Below are positions 54,644 through 64,000 of a stretch of DNA of 64,000 nucleotides, in pieces. Source of the DNA: Noviherbaspirillum galbum (GTDB lineage Bacteria > Pseudomonadota > Gammaproteobacteria > Burkholderiales > Burkholderiaceae_D); NCBI RefSeq assembly GCF_010974945.1, contig NZ_JAAIVB010000078.1, forward strand, positions 310,001 through 374,000, read 5' to 3'. Below the pieces are notes generated by a model. The model did no database searches, had not been told where the DNA came from, and saw only the letters and a list, made by a program, of their open reading frames with translations. Positions within the stretch are counted from its first letter, which is position 1; each line of letters opens with the position of its first letter. Both the position numbers and the translations under genes were made by a program.

Positions 54644-55750
54644 ATGAAGACCAAGGCGGCAGTCGCCTGGAAGGCGGGAAGTCCATTGACCATCGAGGAA
54701 GTGGACCTGGAGGGCCCGCGGGCCGGAGAGGTGCTGGTCGAAGTCAAGGCCACGGGCATCTGCCACACCGATTACTACACGCTGTCGGGCGCCGATCCGG
54801 AAGGACTGTTTCCTGCCATCCTCGGGCACGAGGGTGCGGGCGTGGTGGTAGACGTCGGACCCGGCGTAGCCAGCGTGGCGAAGGGCGACCATGTCATCCC
54901 GCTCTACACGCCGGAGTGCCGGCAATGCAAGTTCTGCCTGTCGCGCAAGACCAACCTGTGCCAGGCGATCCGGACCACGCAGGGCAAGGGGCTGATGCCG
55001 GACGGCAGCAGCCGCTTTTCGATCGGCGGCAAGCCGCTCCTGCATTACATGGGAACGTCGACCTTCTCGAACTACATCGTGGTGCCGGAGATCGCCGTCG
55101 CCAAGGTCCGCAGCGACGCGCCCTTTGACAAGATCTGCTACATCGGCTGCGGCGTCACCACCGGCATCGGCGCCGTGGTGTTCACCGCCAAGGTGGAGGC
55201 GGGCGCCAACGTGGTGGTGTTCGGCCTTGGCGGCATCGGCCTGAACGTGATCCAGGGCGCGCGCATGGTGGGCGCGGACAAGATCATCGGCGTCGACCTC
55301 AATCCCGGCCGCGAAGCCATGGCGCGCAAGTTCGGCATGACGCATTTCGTCAATCCCACCGAGGTCGACAACGTGGTCGACCACATCGTGCAGCTGACCG
55401 GCGGCGGCGCGGACTACTCCTTTGAATGCATCGGCAACACCAAGGTCATGCGCCAGGCGCTGGAGTGCTGCCACAAAGGCTGGGGTCAATCGATCATCAT
55501 CGGTGTGGCGGAGGCGGGCGCGGAAATCAGCACCCGGCCCTTCCAGCTCGTCACCGGGCGCGAATGGAAGGGGTCGGCCTTCGGCGGGGCGCGCGGCCGC
55601 ACCGACGTGCCCCGCATCGTCGACTGGTACATGGATGGCAAGATCAACATCGACGACCTCATCACCCACACCTTGCGCCTCGACCAGATCAATGAGGGCT
55701 TCGACCTGATGAAGCGCGGCGAATCCATCCGGTCCGTGGTGATGTACTGA
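54644..55750 (+). CDS. frmA: S-(hydroxymethyl)glutathione dehydrogenase, class III alcohol dehydrogenase
   Basis: 368 residues from ATG 54644 (AAGGGAG seven bases upstream). Zinc-dependent alcohol dehydrogenase fold: catalytic zinc ligands in [13 protein letters not shown] and GHEGAGVV, the structural zinc cysteines in [17 protein letters not shown], and the NAD-binding [27 protein letters not shown]. The class III text, such as [18 protein letters not shown] and [17 protein letters not shown], identifies the glutathione-dependent formaldehyde enzyme. It oxidises S-hydroxymethylglutathione to S-formylglutathione. Its stop overlaps the start of frmB by one base. No frmR regulator is present next to it. 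Confidence 0.95.
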   Translation: MKTKAAVAWKAGSPLTIEEVDLEGPRAGEVLVEVKATGICHTDYYTLSGADPEGLFPAILGHEGAGVVVDVGPGVASVAKGDHVIPLYTPECRQCKFCLSRKTNLCQAIRTTQGKGLMPDGSSRFSIGGKPLLHYMGTSTFSNYIVVPEIAVAKVRSDAPFDKICYIGCGVTTGIGAVVFTAKVEAGANVVVFGLGGIGLNVIQGARMVGADKIIGVDLNPGREAMARKFGMTHFVNPTEVDNVVDHIVQLTGGGADYSFECIGNTKVMRQALECCHKGWGQSIIIGVAEAGAEISTRPFQLVTGREWKGSAFGGARGRTDVPRIVDWYMDGKINIDDLITHTLRLDQINEGFDLMKRGESIRSVVMY

Positions 55751-56616
55751 TGGACGGCGCGATCGAACTGCTCTCCGAGCACCGCTGCTACGACGGCGCG
55801 CAGCGCTACTACCGGCATGCTTCCCGCGAGATCGGCCTGCCGATGCGATTCTCGGCCTTCGTGCCGGCGCAGGCGCTGGGCGGCAAGCCCGCGCCCGCGC
55901 TGCTCTGCCTCCCGGGCCTGACCTGCACCGAAGAGACCTTCATGATCAAGGCCGGCGCGCAGCGGTTCGCCGCGCGCGAGGGCCTGGTGCTCATCGCTCC
56001 CGACACCAGCCCGCGCGGGGCGGGAATCGAGGGCGAAACCGCAAGCTGGGACTTCGGCGCGGGCGCGGGCTTTTATCTCGATGCGAGCGAGCCGCCCTGG
56101 TCGCGGCATTACCGCATGGAGAGCTACCTCATCCATGAACTGCTGCCGCTGGCCATCGACCTGCTGCGCGTGGACCGCGAGCGCATCGGCATCACCGGGC
56201 ATTCCATGGGCGGGCATGGCGCGTTGGTGCTGGCCATGCGGCATCCCGGCGTGTTCCGGTCGCTGTCCGCATTCGCGCCGATCGCAGCCCCCACGCAATG
56301 CCCCTGGGGGCGGAAGGCATTTTCCGGCTATCTCGGCGGCGACGAGACGCGCTGGCAGGACCATGACGCCTCCATCCTGATGGCGCGCCAGGACGCCGCG
56401 CCTTTTCCCTCGGGCATCCTGGTCGACCAGGGACTGGCGGACCAGTTTCTCGAGGAACAGCTCAAGCCCGACCTGCTCGAAAGCGCCTGCGCCAAGGCGG
56501 GCCAGCCCCTGACGCTCCGCCGGCATGCGGGGTACGACCATGGCTACTTCTTCATCACCAGCTTCATCGATGATCACATCACGCATCACATCACGCAGCT
56601 CGGACGCAATGCCTGA
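55750..56616 (+). CDS. frmB: S-formylglutathione hydrolase
   Basis: 288 residues. Esterase D fold: PALLCLPGLTCTEETFMIKAGAQRFAAREGL, DTSPRG and the nucleophile GHSMGGHGAL with S152; DHGYFFITSFIDDHI near the end contains the catalytic His. It hydrolyses S-formylglutathione to formate and glutathione, the second step of formaldehyde detoxification after frmA. The one-base overlap (TGATG) with frmA couples the two. The length matches the family. Confidence 0.94.
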   Translation: MDGAIELLSEHRCYDGAQRYYRHASREIGLPMRFSAFVPAQALGGKPAPALLCLPGLTCTEETFMIKAGAQRFAAREGLVLIAPDTSPRGAGIEGETASWDFGAGAGFYLDASEPPWSRHYRMESYLIHELLPLAIDLLRVDRERIGITGHSMGGHGALVLAMRHPGVFRSLSAFAPIAAPTQCPWGRKAFSGYLGGDETRWQDHDASILMARQDAAPFPSGILVDQGLADQFLEEQLKPDLLESACAKAGQPLTLRRHAGYDHGYFFITSFIDDHITHHITQLGRNA

Positions 56617-56781
56617 GCATTCGTCAGGAGGCGTGACCTTGTCCTGTGGCAATAACGCGGCGCACCGGCTTGTCCCTGGTGCAATGCGGCGCAAGAGGCG
56701 CTCGGGCAGGAACCTTTGGACCGCCGGAGCACTCATTTATTGAAATTCGTTCAACCAGTATCACCAGAAAAGGAGCAAGCA

Positions 56782-57477
56782 ATGGAGCGGAACAATTTCG
56801 ACGCATCGACATTCGGCTGGCTGCTCGGCAGCGCGGCGCTTGGCGCATTGGCAATGTTCCTGACCGATCCCGAGCGCGGTCAGGCGCGCCGTGCCGTGGC
56901 CACCGAAAAACTTAGCGACGTGCTGACCGACACCCGTGATTACCTCGGCGCCAAGACCAGCGACCTGAGCGACCGTTTCCGCGATACCACGAGCGACCTG
57001 AGCGACCGCCTGCGCGATACCACCAGCGAGCTTACCGACCGCGTGAAATCGACCACCAACGAATTAAGCGGACGCATCAAGTCCCGCACCGACGACGTGC
57101 GCGACCGCGTCAGCGACCGTTCGCGCGAGTTGCGTGCCGAAACCGACAGCGCGCCGCTGCGCAGCTCGATCCGCCTGGGCAGCGAAAGCTATTTCGAGAA
57201 GGCCGCCAACCGCGAGCTGTGGATGATCGGCGGCGCCATCCTCGGCGCCATCGGCATGTATCTCGCCGATCCGGACATGGGCGCGCACCGCCGGACGTCC
57301 GCGACCAACAGGCTGCGCAACATGACGCCCGGCATGGGCACCGACAACTTCAGCAGCGGCTACGGCAGCGACGACAACACCGGAAGCTATGCCTCCGGCG
57401 GCGGCGTCGCGGGAACGGGCAGCTTCGCCGACAATGATCAACCCCAGGGAAGCGACACCTCGCCGACCCGTCATTGA
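56782..57477 (+). CDS. Membrane protein with five 11-residue repeats between two like membrane motifs
   Basis: 231 residues from ATG 56782 (AAGGAG six bases upstream). Two similar segments frame the protein: a membrane helix with DPERGQARR at 12-37 and another with DPDMGAHRR at 147-171. Between them, residues 61-115 form five tandem 11-mers of the type DLSDRLRDTTS / ELTDRVKSTTN / ELSGRIKSRTD. Such 11-residue periodicity is seen in LEA and apolipoprotein-like helices that bind membranes. The C-terminal 50 residues are Gly/Ser/Asp-rich and disordered. A stress or envelope-protection role is inferred, helped by the neighbouring formaldehyde genes. Family not named. Confidence 0.7.
   Translation: MERNNFDASTFGWLLGSAALGALAMFLTDPERGQARRAVATEKLSDVLTDTRDYLGAKTSDLSDRFRDTTSDLSDRLRDTTSELTDRVKSTTNELSGRIKSRTDDVRDRVSDRSRELRAETDSAPLRSSIRLGSESYFEKAANRELWMIGGAILGAIGMYLADPDMGAHRRTSATNRLRNMTPGMGTDNFSSGYGSDDNTGSYASGGGVAGTGSFADNDQPQGSDTSPTRH
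56962..57126 (+). repeat. Five 33-base coding repeats
   Basis: In-frame repeats of 33 bases encoding the 11-mers of the membrane protein. The first two are nearly alike (GACCTGAGCGACCG... then GCGATACCAC), while the last three have drifted. They are part of the gene, not a CRISPR array. Confidence 0.75.
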
Positions 57478-58150
57478 CCCTCCCGGGCGCGGACATTCCG
57501 GAGACGGCGGAGGCCGTTTCCGGGACCGGCATGACGCCGGCCGCCGCCTTGCCGCCGCGCTGCGCCCGCTTGCCCTGGACTCCCCCCTCCTGCTCGCCCT
57601 TCCGCGCGGCGGCGTGCCAGTGGCCGCCGAAATCGCGCGCGCCTTGCCGGCCGACTTCGACGTGCTCCTCGTACGCAAGCTTTCCGCACCCATGCATGCC
57701 GAACTCGGCATTGGTGCCATCGTCGGTGGCGCGAACTCCCAGCCCGTCCTGAACCGTGGGCTGATTGATCGGCTCCAGGTGCCCGACGACTACATCGAAC
57801 GAGAAGTGCAGCGCCAGCGTGAGGAAATCAACCGCCGCCGGCGCTGCTATTGCGGCGATCGCCCGCCTCCCGTCCTTGCCGGACGCAACGTGGTCGTGGT
57901 CGATGATGGCGTGGCCACCGGCAGCACCATGGAGGCCGCACTCCGGGCTTGCCGCGCCGAGAAGGCAGCGCGCGTGCTGTTCGCCGTGCCGGTGGCGCCT
58001 CCGGATGTGGCCGCGCGGCTGCTGTCGGAGGCGGACGACGGCATCTCCCTGCTGATGCCCGAGCATTTCCGGTCGGTCGGCGACTTCTACGATGATTTCA
58101 CGCAGACCACGGATGAGGAGGTCGTGGCGCTGCTCGGCGCCGCTTCCTGA
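57434..58150 (+). CDS. Phosphoribosyltransferase-fold protein
   Basis: 238 residues from ATG 57434, overlapping the previous gene by 44 bases. The characteristic core starts at about residue 28 (GRFRDRHDAGRRLAAALRPL), so the true start may be later, but no good later ATG is in frame. PALPRGGVPVAAEIA-type text, VLLVRKLSAPMHAELGIGAI and the PRPP motif VVVVDDGVATGST at 153-165 define the type I phosphoribosyltransferase fold. Stand-alone members like this are common beside stress genes in Proteobacteria, and their substrate is usually unknown. A role in purine or pyrimidine salvage is possible. Confidence 0.82.
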   Translation: MINPREATPRRPVIDPPGRGHSGDGGGRFRDRHDAGRRLAAALRPLALDSPLLLALPRGGVPVAAEIARALPADFDVLLVRKLSAPMHAELGIGAIVGGANSQPVLNRGLIDRLQVPDDYIEREVQRQREEINRRRRCYCGDRPPPVLAGRNVVVVDDGVATGSTMEAALRACRAEKAARVLFAVPVAPPDVAARLLSEADDGISLLMPEHFRSVGDFYDDFTQTTDEEVVALLGAAS

Positions 58151-58165
58151 CGCGAGACCGACACG

Positions 58166-58540
58166 ATGAGAAAGAAGAAGGCGGAAATCCGCTGGCTCGA
58201 CGAACCGGTCGAGCATGACTACGAGGCGGCCGAGGAATATCTCCGCCTTCTCGTCGACGAAAAGAAAGCCCGCCTGACGGCGAAGCGTCTGCGGCGGGCA
58301 GAAATGACCGAGTTCTCGGCGAAGGACATCCTGCGTGCTTCAGGAACATCCATCATGTACGTCGAGGCGTTCGACTGGTCGAAGCACGAGAAGGAACTGG
58401 ATACCGGAAAGCCGCTGGCTCCCATCCTTCTCGTCAGGCAGGACAGCGGCGCGCCGCTCATCATTGCCGATGGCTTTCACCGGCTGTGCGCGCTGTTCAG
58501 CACCGACGAACAGATCCGGGTGCCTTGCAAGATCGTTTGA
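58166..58540 (+). CDS. ParB-like small protein
   Basis: 124 residues. The C-terminal half has PLAPILLVRQDSGAPLIIADGFHRLCALFSTDEQIRVPCKIV. The ADGFHRL motif at about 101-107 is the phosphate-binding GERRxxA-like loop of the ParB/sulfiredoxin nuclease fold. The N-terminal half is helical and charged. It is 15 bases after the phosphoribosyltransferase gene, with a good ribosome site, so the two are probably co-transcribed. Biochemical role unknown. Confidence 0.68.
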   Translation: MRKKKAEIRWLDEPVEHDYEAAEEYLRLLVDEKKARLTAKRLRRAEMTEFSAKDILRASGTSIMYVEAFDWSKHEKELDTGKPLAPILLVRQDSGAPLIIADGFHRLCALFSTDEQIRVPCKIV

Positions 58541-58620
58541 CGGCAATGCGTTTCCGTTAGCGTCCCTCTAGGCGCCGAGGCCAGGCAATGGGGGCAGGCA
58601 ATGGGGGACAGCCAACGGGG

Positions 58621-59070
58621 TCAGGCGATGAGCGCCGCCATGGCTTCCCGTCGCGCCTTGCAGGCCAGCGCCTTGGCGCGGGCTTCGCCGTACTTGTTGA
58701 CCGCGAACTTGCGCGTGTGCCGCTTGCCGTCCGCGCCGTCCCAGAAGGCGATCCAGGACGCCCTTTCCACATCCTTTCCGCCGACGACTTCCCGCGCCAC
58801 GTAGCGGCCGACGCCCACGATGCCCGACGTATTGTTGCGGCGCCGGCGGTTTCGCCGCCAGTGCGCATAGCGCTCGTCCCGCATGTCTTCGAGCAGTTCG
58901 TTGCGGCAGGCGATGGCCGCTGTCAGCGCCTTGCGCTTGCCGCCGTAGCGGCCGTCGCTGAAATGATGGATCACGACGCGGTTGCGGTGTTGGACCTGCA
59001 CCTTCCAGCAGTGGGTGCGGTTGGTTTCGTTGTCAATACGGTGGATGTGGCGGCGGGTGGGTGATGACAT
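58621..59070 (-). CDS. Tandem AP2-like DNA-binding protein
   Basis: 149 residues from ATG 59070. Two AP2-type beta-sheet plus helix units can be read. The first (about 11-63) has CWKVQVQHRN, HHFSDGRYGGKRKALTAA. The second (about 81-140) has TSGIVGVGRY, ASWIAFWDGADGKRHTRKFAVNKYGEARAKALACKAR. Bacterial AP2-like proteins are usually tied to mobile elements, often with HNH nucleases, but no HNH or integrase part is here. It is strongly basic (a run of Arg at 71-78) as expected for DNA binding. It is flanked by unrelated genes, so it may be a remnant of a mobile element. Confidence 0.68.
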   Translation of the reverse strand: MSSPTRRHIHRIDNETNRTHCWKVQVQHRNRVVIHHFSDGRYGGKRKALTAAIACRNELLEDMRDERYAHWRRNRRRRNNTSGIVGVGRYVAREVVGGKDVERASWIAFWDGADGKRHTRKFAVNKYGEARAKALACKARREAMAALIA

Positions 59071-59258
59071 TGCAGAATATTCCGATTTCACGAAAGCACG
59101 AAGCAGGATTGCCGGCGCCGGTAAGGACCGGCACGTTGGCATGCCGGACGGCATGCGTGCTCGCTGTGTGAAATCGCCTTGGGGAAAGTTCCACGCGTCA
59201 AGGCCACCGCTTCATGCCATGAATCTGTGCGGAACACATCAAGGAACCGTCAATTAAA

Positions 59259-59288
59259 ATTGCCGTATGGCAATATTTGTACTACATT
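59259..59288 (+). promoter_or_regulatory. Candidate promoter with overlapping inverted repeat
   Basis: TTGCCG (59260-59265), a 17-base spacer and TACATT (59283-59288); each hexamer matches four of six consensus bases. The -35 is part of a perfect dyad ATTGCC-GTAT-GGCAAT (59259-59274), so a repressor could block it. It lies about 85 bases before ATG 59372. The 300-base region around it (59071-59371) otherwise shows nothing. Confidence 0.42.
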
Positions 59289-59371
59289 ACCTTCCCGTCC
59301 TTGATAAATCCGAGCGCCTGCGCCGCACGCGCGGCTGACACCCCCCGGTCCCTCTTACGGAAAGGCGAGCG

Positions 59372-59671
59372 ATGCATAGTCTGACCCTGATGGAAAATGC
59401 CTGCGAACGTGCAATCGAAGTCAGCTGCCGGCCCGAGGCGTGGATGGAAACCTACTGCCAGATCTGCGACCCGGCATCGGTGAAGCACGTGATCCTGATG
59501 CTCCGCGAGAGCAAGCAGCGCATGCCCTGCACGGAGGAAGACCTGTCCCACATGGCCGAGCTGGTGAAGGGCCTCGTAGCCTATCTCAAGAACCATGTGG
59601 AGGAAGCGGATCCGAGGATGGACGAACTGATCCTGCTGGCGCGGCAGATGCTGAGCCGGCTGGCGTTGTAG
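59372..59671 (+). CDS. Small helical protein of unknown function
   Basis: 99 residues. Charged helical text with a few cysteines: MENACERAIEVSCRPEAWMETYCQICDP, then VILMLRESKQRMPCTEEDLSHMAELVKGLVAYLKNHVEEADPRMDELILLARQ. No membrane segment, no recognised family. AAAGGCGAGCG before the ATG is a fair ribosome site, and a candidate promoter with a dyad lies upstream. It converges with the hybrid kinase gene, 31 bases apart. Confidence 0.5.
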   Translation: MHSLTLMENACERAIEVSCRPEAWMETYCQICDPASVKHVILMLRESKQRMPCTEEDLSHMAELVKGLVAYLKNHVEEADPRMDELILLARQMLSRLAL

Positions 59672-59702
59672 GAATCAGCCGCCGGCCGTCCGGGCCAGGT
59701 CC

Positions 59703-62135
<2,433 letters not shown>

Positions 62136-62261
62136 GCATGATATTACCGTCCTTCCACGGTTCTTGACAGGCCACGTCCGGCGCAAGCGGTTCCCAAAGC
62201 TGGAAACGCATCCTTAAACGCATCCTTAAGAAAACCTTAGTCAGGCTGGCCCTGGGTGCGT

Positions 62262-62289
62262 GGAACCCCGGCCGCCGGCTTGTCACGCA
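62262..62289 (+). promoter_or_regulatory. hrp-box-type promoter (HrpL) upstream of an effector-like gene
   Basis: GGAACC (62262-62267), 15 bases and TCACGCA (62283-62289). The known HrpL promoter in plant-associated bacteria is GGAACC-N15/16-CCACNNA, so only one base differs. It lies 80 bases before ATG 62370 and about 150 before ATG 62442. With the first box complete, this is the strongest sign in the window of type III secretion control. Confidence 0.52.
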
Positions 62290-62441
62290 GAAAGCAATCC
62301 GGGACGACGCGGTGCATTCCTTGCCATGATGTGTCGTCCCTGGCGCCGATGCTGGCAGCATTGGCAGGCATGCCAGGCGGATGCCGGTCTCCATTCCCGG
62401 GCTTTCACCCCGGGCCTGCAACGTTCATTCCTCCGTGCTCC

Positions 62442-64000
62442 ATGCATCCTTCCTCCTTCCGGCCAGGCGCCTCCCCGAAACTGCTTCCCAACGATCATTC
62501 CGCAAGTGTCGGGCAGGACGTTGCGATCCACGTGCGCCATCACCGGCACGACAACCAGATCGGTCTTCCCGCGCGCTCTGCCTGGACGCGCTTCCTGGCC
62601 TGGTTCTTTCCCTCGTATCGCCGCCCGACCGGCAATCCTCCCGCGCCCTGCAAGCTATGCCACGCGCCGCAACGCAAGCTGACGCGCAAGGAAAACAAGC
62701 TGTTCGATGTTCCCAACATGAACCGGGAGCAGGTCATCAAGCTGGTCGATGCGCTCAAGGACCTTAAGGTGGGAATCGAATACCTCATCCCTTCCGACAC
62801 CCGCGAACGCGACGAGGCCGAGGCGCAATTCATGCGAAAGCTTCCCGGCGAAGATTGCCGGTATGGCGACCTCTGGCAGGAACTCTGGACGCGCTGCCGG
62901 GATGGCGACTCCGTTCGCGCGGAAGCGGCGCTGGTCAAGCTCGAGGTCATGGCCGAACGCGATGGCGGCCTGAAGCTGCACCAGGGGCTGCTCGGCATTC
63001 CGCTCGCGATCTGCGCGCGCAGCCTGCAGCAGGGATTCAAGGGCGCGAGCATGGCGCAGCTTGCGGGCCATTGGATCATCCTGCGGCGGGTCTGCGGCCT
63101 GTTCAACGACATACACGACGCTCCTTATCGGGAGCAGGCGCATGACTGGCCTGCGTTGCCGCCGCCAGCAAGGAGCAGCATCTTCCGCAGCGCCGCGCTG
63201 CATGAAGGAACCAAGGACCTGCTGCGCAGCCTGATGTCGGATCGCTTCATGCCTGGGTATGTGCACCTGCGTTACCTGGATGAGCCGGCGCCTGCCCACG
63301 GTCCGGGCGATGCGATACATATCCCCAGCCGCACGCGGACACCCTCGGAGCTTTCTCTCGATTCCATGCCTTCCTTATCGCTCCCGTTCCAGGACCGGTG
63401 TTCGTATTCGCATCTTCCCTCGTCCGGTAGCGATGAGGCCGCATCGAGCCGGCGTTCGAGTTTCTCTCACGTCGGACCGGATGCCGGCGCGCGGCAGCCA
63501 GTCGCGGACCGGGCGGTGCCGGCGGAACAATCGGAGTCTGTCGGGCTGTGCGAAACGCTAGTCCATCCGCGGGTTGGCAGAGCGGCAGCGAAGCCGAATG
63601 CCGCAATTCGCAAACGTGGGGAGATCCGTGTGCATTGCAAGAACCCGGAAAGGCTTGAGCATATGCGACGGATCGCCGGTCGTTGCAAGCCCGCGGTATT
63701 GCCGGATGCGGCTGGGACGGTATCTGCCGCATCTTTCGAGGCAGAGAAACCCGCGCTCGACTTGAGGGTCTTCGACCTTGGCGACATCTCGTTCCCCTCG
63801 CCTCTCGTCAGCCCCAGCCTTCTTGATCGCTGCCCATCGCTATCGAGCATGTCGTCGCCCAGCGTCGCCTTGCAGCGTGACCGGGTGAACAGCCTGGATC
63901 ATGAGGAACCCATGGTATCCGGCGACGAGAGCGATGCGCGATATGCGACGATGTCCGGCAAGCGAAGCGTTTCCCGGCAATCGCTCGGAATTGATTTCGA
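62442..64000 (+). CDS. Large serine-rich effector-like protein, incomplete at right edge
   Basis: 519 residues are visible and the frame is still open at the edge. ATG 62442 is used: the next sixteen residues have no acidic residue and are rich in Ser and Pro, like a type III secretion signal. ATG 62370 in the same frame adds 24 Pro/Gly-rich residues and is also possible. The first 300 residues seem folded, with a CKLC motif near 58-61, NREQVIKLVDALKDLKVGIEYL and SLQQGFKGASMAQLAGHWIILRRVCGLF. From about residue 300 on there is a long Ser/Arg/Pro-rich disordered stretch. No signal peptide, no known domain. An hrp-type box lies upstream. Called effector-like by inference. Confidence 0.5.
   Translation, partial: MHPSSFRPGASPKLLPNDHSASVGQDVAIHVRHHRHDNQIGLPARSAWTRFLAWFFPSYRRPTGNPPAPCKLCHAPQRKLTRKENKLFDVPNMNREQVIKLVDALKDLKVGIEYLIPSDTRERDEAEAQFMRKLPGEDCRYGDLWQELWTRCRDGDSVRAEAALVKLEVMAERDGGLKLHQGLLGIPLAICARSLQQGFKGASMAQLAGHWIILRRVCGLFNDIHDAPYREQAHDWPALPPPARSSIFRSAALHEGTKDLLRSLMSDRFMPGYVHLRYLDEPAPAHGPGDAIHIPSRTRTPSELSLDSMPSLSLPFQDRCSYSHLPSSGSDEAASSRRSSFSHVGPDAGARQPVADRAVPAEQSESVGLCETLVHPRVGRAAAKPNAAIRKRGEIRVHCKNPERLEHMRRIAGRCKPAVLPDAAGTVSAASFEAEKPALDLRVFDLGDISFPSPLVSPSLLDRCPSLSSMSSPSVALQRDRVNSLDHEEPMVSGDESDARYATMSGKRSVSRQSLGIDF

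Noticed and set aside
56962-57126. Regular 33-base repeats as a CRISPR array
   Set aside because: They are adjacent without spacers, in frame, and encode an 11-residue protein repeat.

Overview
The window is GC-rich, densely coding DNA from a betaproteobacterium, most likely Burkholderiales/Oxalobacteraceae (Herbaspirillum- or Noviherbaspirillum-like). The main reasons are the DUF3348-DUF802-OmpA-DUF2894 gene set, an XrtA (exosortase A) exopolysaccharide operon, a form II cox-type molybdenum hydroxylase cluster, and the dispersed intergenic repeats. The genus is inferred from gene content only. I saw no rRNA, tRNA, CRISPR array, integrase or transposase.

Layout. 1-7.2 kb: the edge of a PAS sensor kinase, a membrane hydrolase, and a potassium block (shortened KdpD, KdpE and Kup, all on the minus strand). 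7.2-7.8 kb: repeat-rich spacer. 7.8-15.6 kb: divergent xdhC/coxI-like gene and coxSLMDEG-like operon. Its large subunit carries AYRGAGR, so it is a form II enzyme of unknown substrate. 15.7-22.3 kb: scattered single genes, including a PEP-mutase-like enzyme, a tandem CAP-domain protein, an HtrA-type lipoprotein protease and a lipoprotein with three repeats. 22.5-27.1 kb: a four-gene operon behind a near-consensus sigma-70 promoter. It encodes a MotA/ExbB-like protein with a very long tail (DUF802), a MotB/OmpA-like partner and two cytoplasmic proteins (DUF3348, DUF2894). It resembles the ZorAB motor of Zorya defence but lacks the known Zorya effectors, and is the best candidate here for an undescribed system.

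27.6-41.9 kb: an eleven-gene, tightly coupled minus-strand operon for XrtA/PEP-CTERM exopolysaccharide: chain-length determinant, tyrosine kinase, outer-membrane protein, ATPase, WecB, deacetylase, FemAB, glycosyltransferase, XrtA-EpsI fusion, glycosyltransferase and amidotransferase. 42.7-47 kb: a PAS-only protein, an effector-like protein with a possible Cys/His pair, and a DUF3089 lipoprotein. 47-51.7 kb: a LysR regulator divergent from a fused indolepyruvate ferredoxin oxidoreductase, with a perfect inverted repeat between them. 52-54.5 kb: two poorly known minus-strand genes, one effector- or translocator-like. 54.6-58.5 kb: glutathione-dependent formaldehyde detoxification (frmA, frmB), a membrane protein with five 11-residue repeats, a phosphoribosyltransferase and a ParB-like protein. 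58.6-64 kb: a tandem AP2-like protein, a small protein, a hybrid histidine kinase, and a serine-rich effector-like gene running off the right edge behind a HrpL-type promoter.

How the genes work together. The window is a mosaic of housekeeping, detoxification and surface-polysaccharide genes, with several orphan candidates for secreted effectors. If the hrp-type box near the right edge is real, the organism should carry a type III secretion system elsewhere. The potassium block is unusual because the KdpDE-like pair sits with kup and no kdpFABC is visible.
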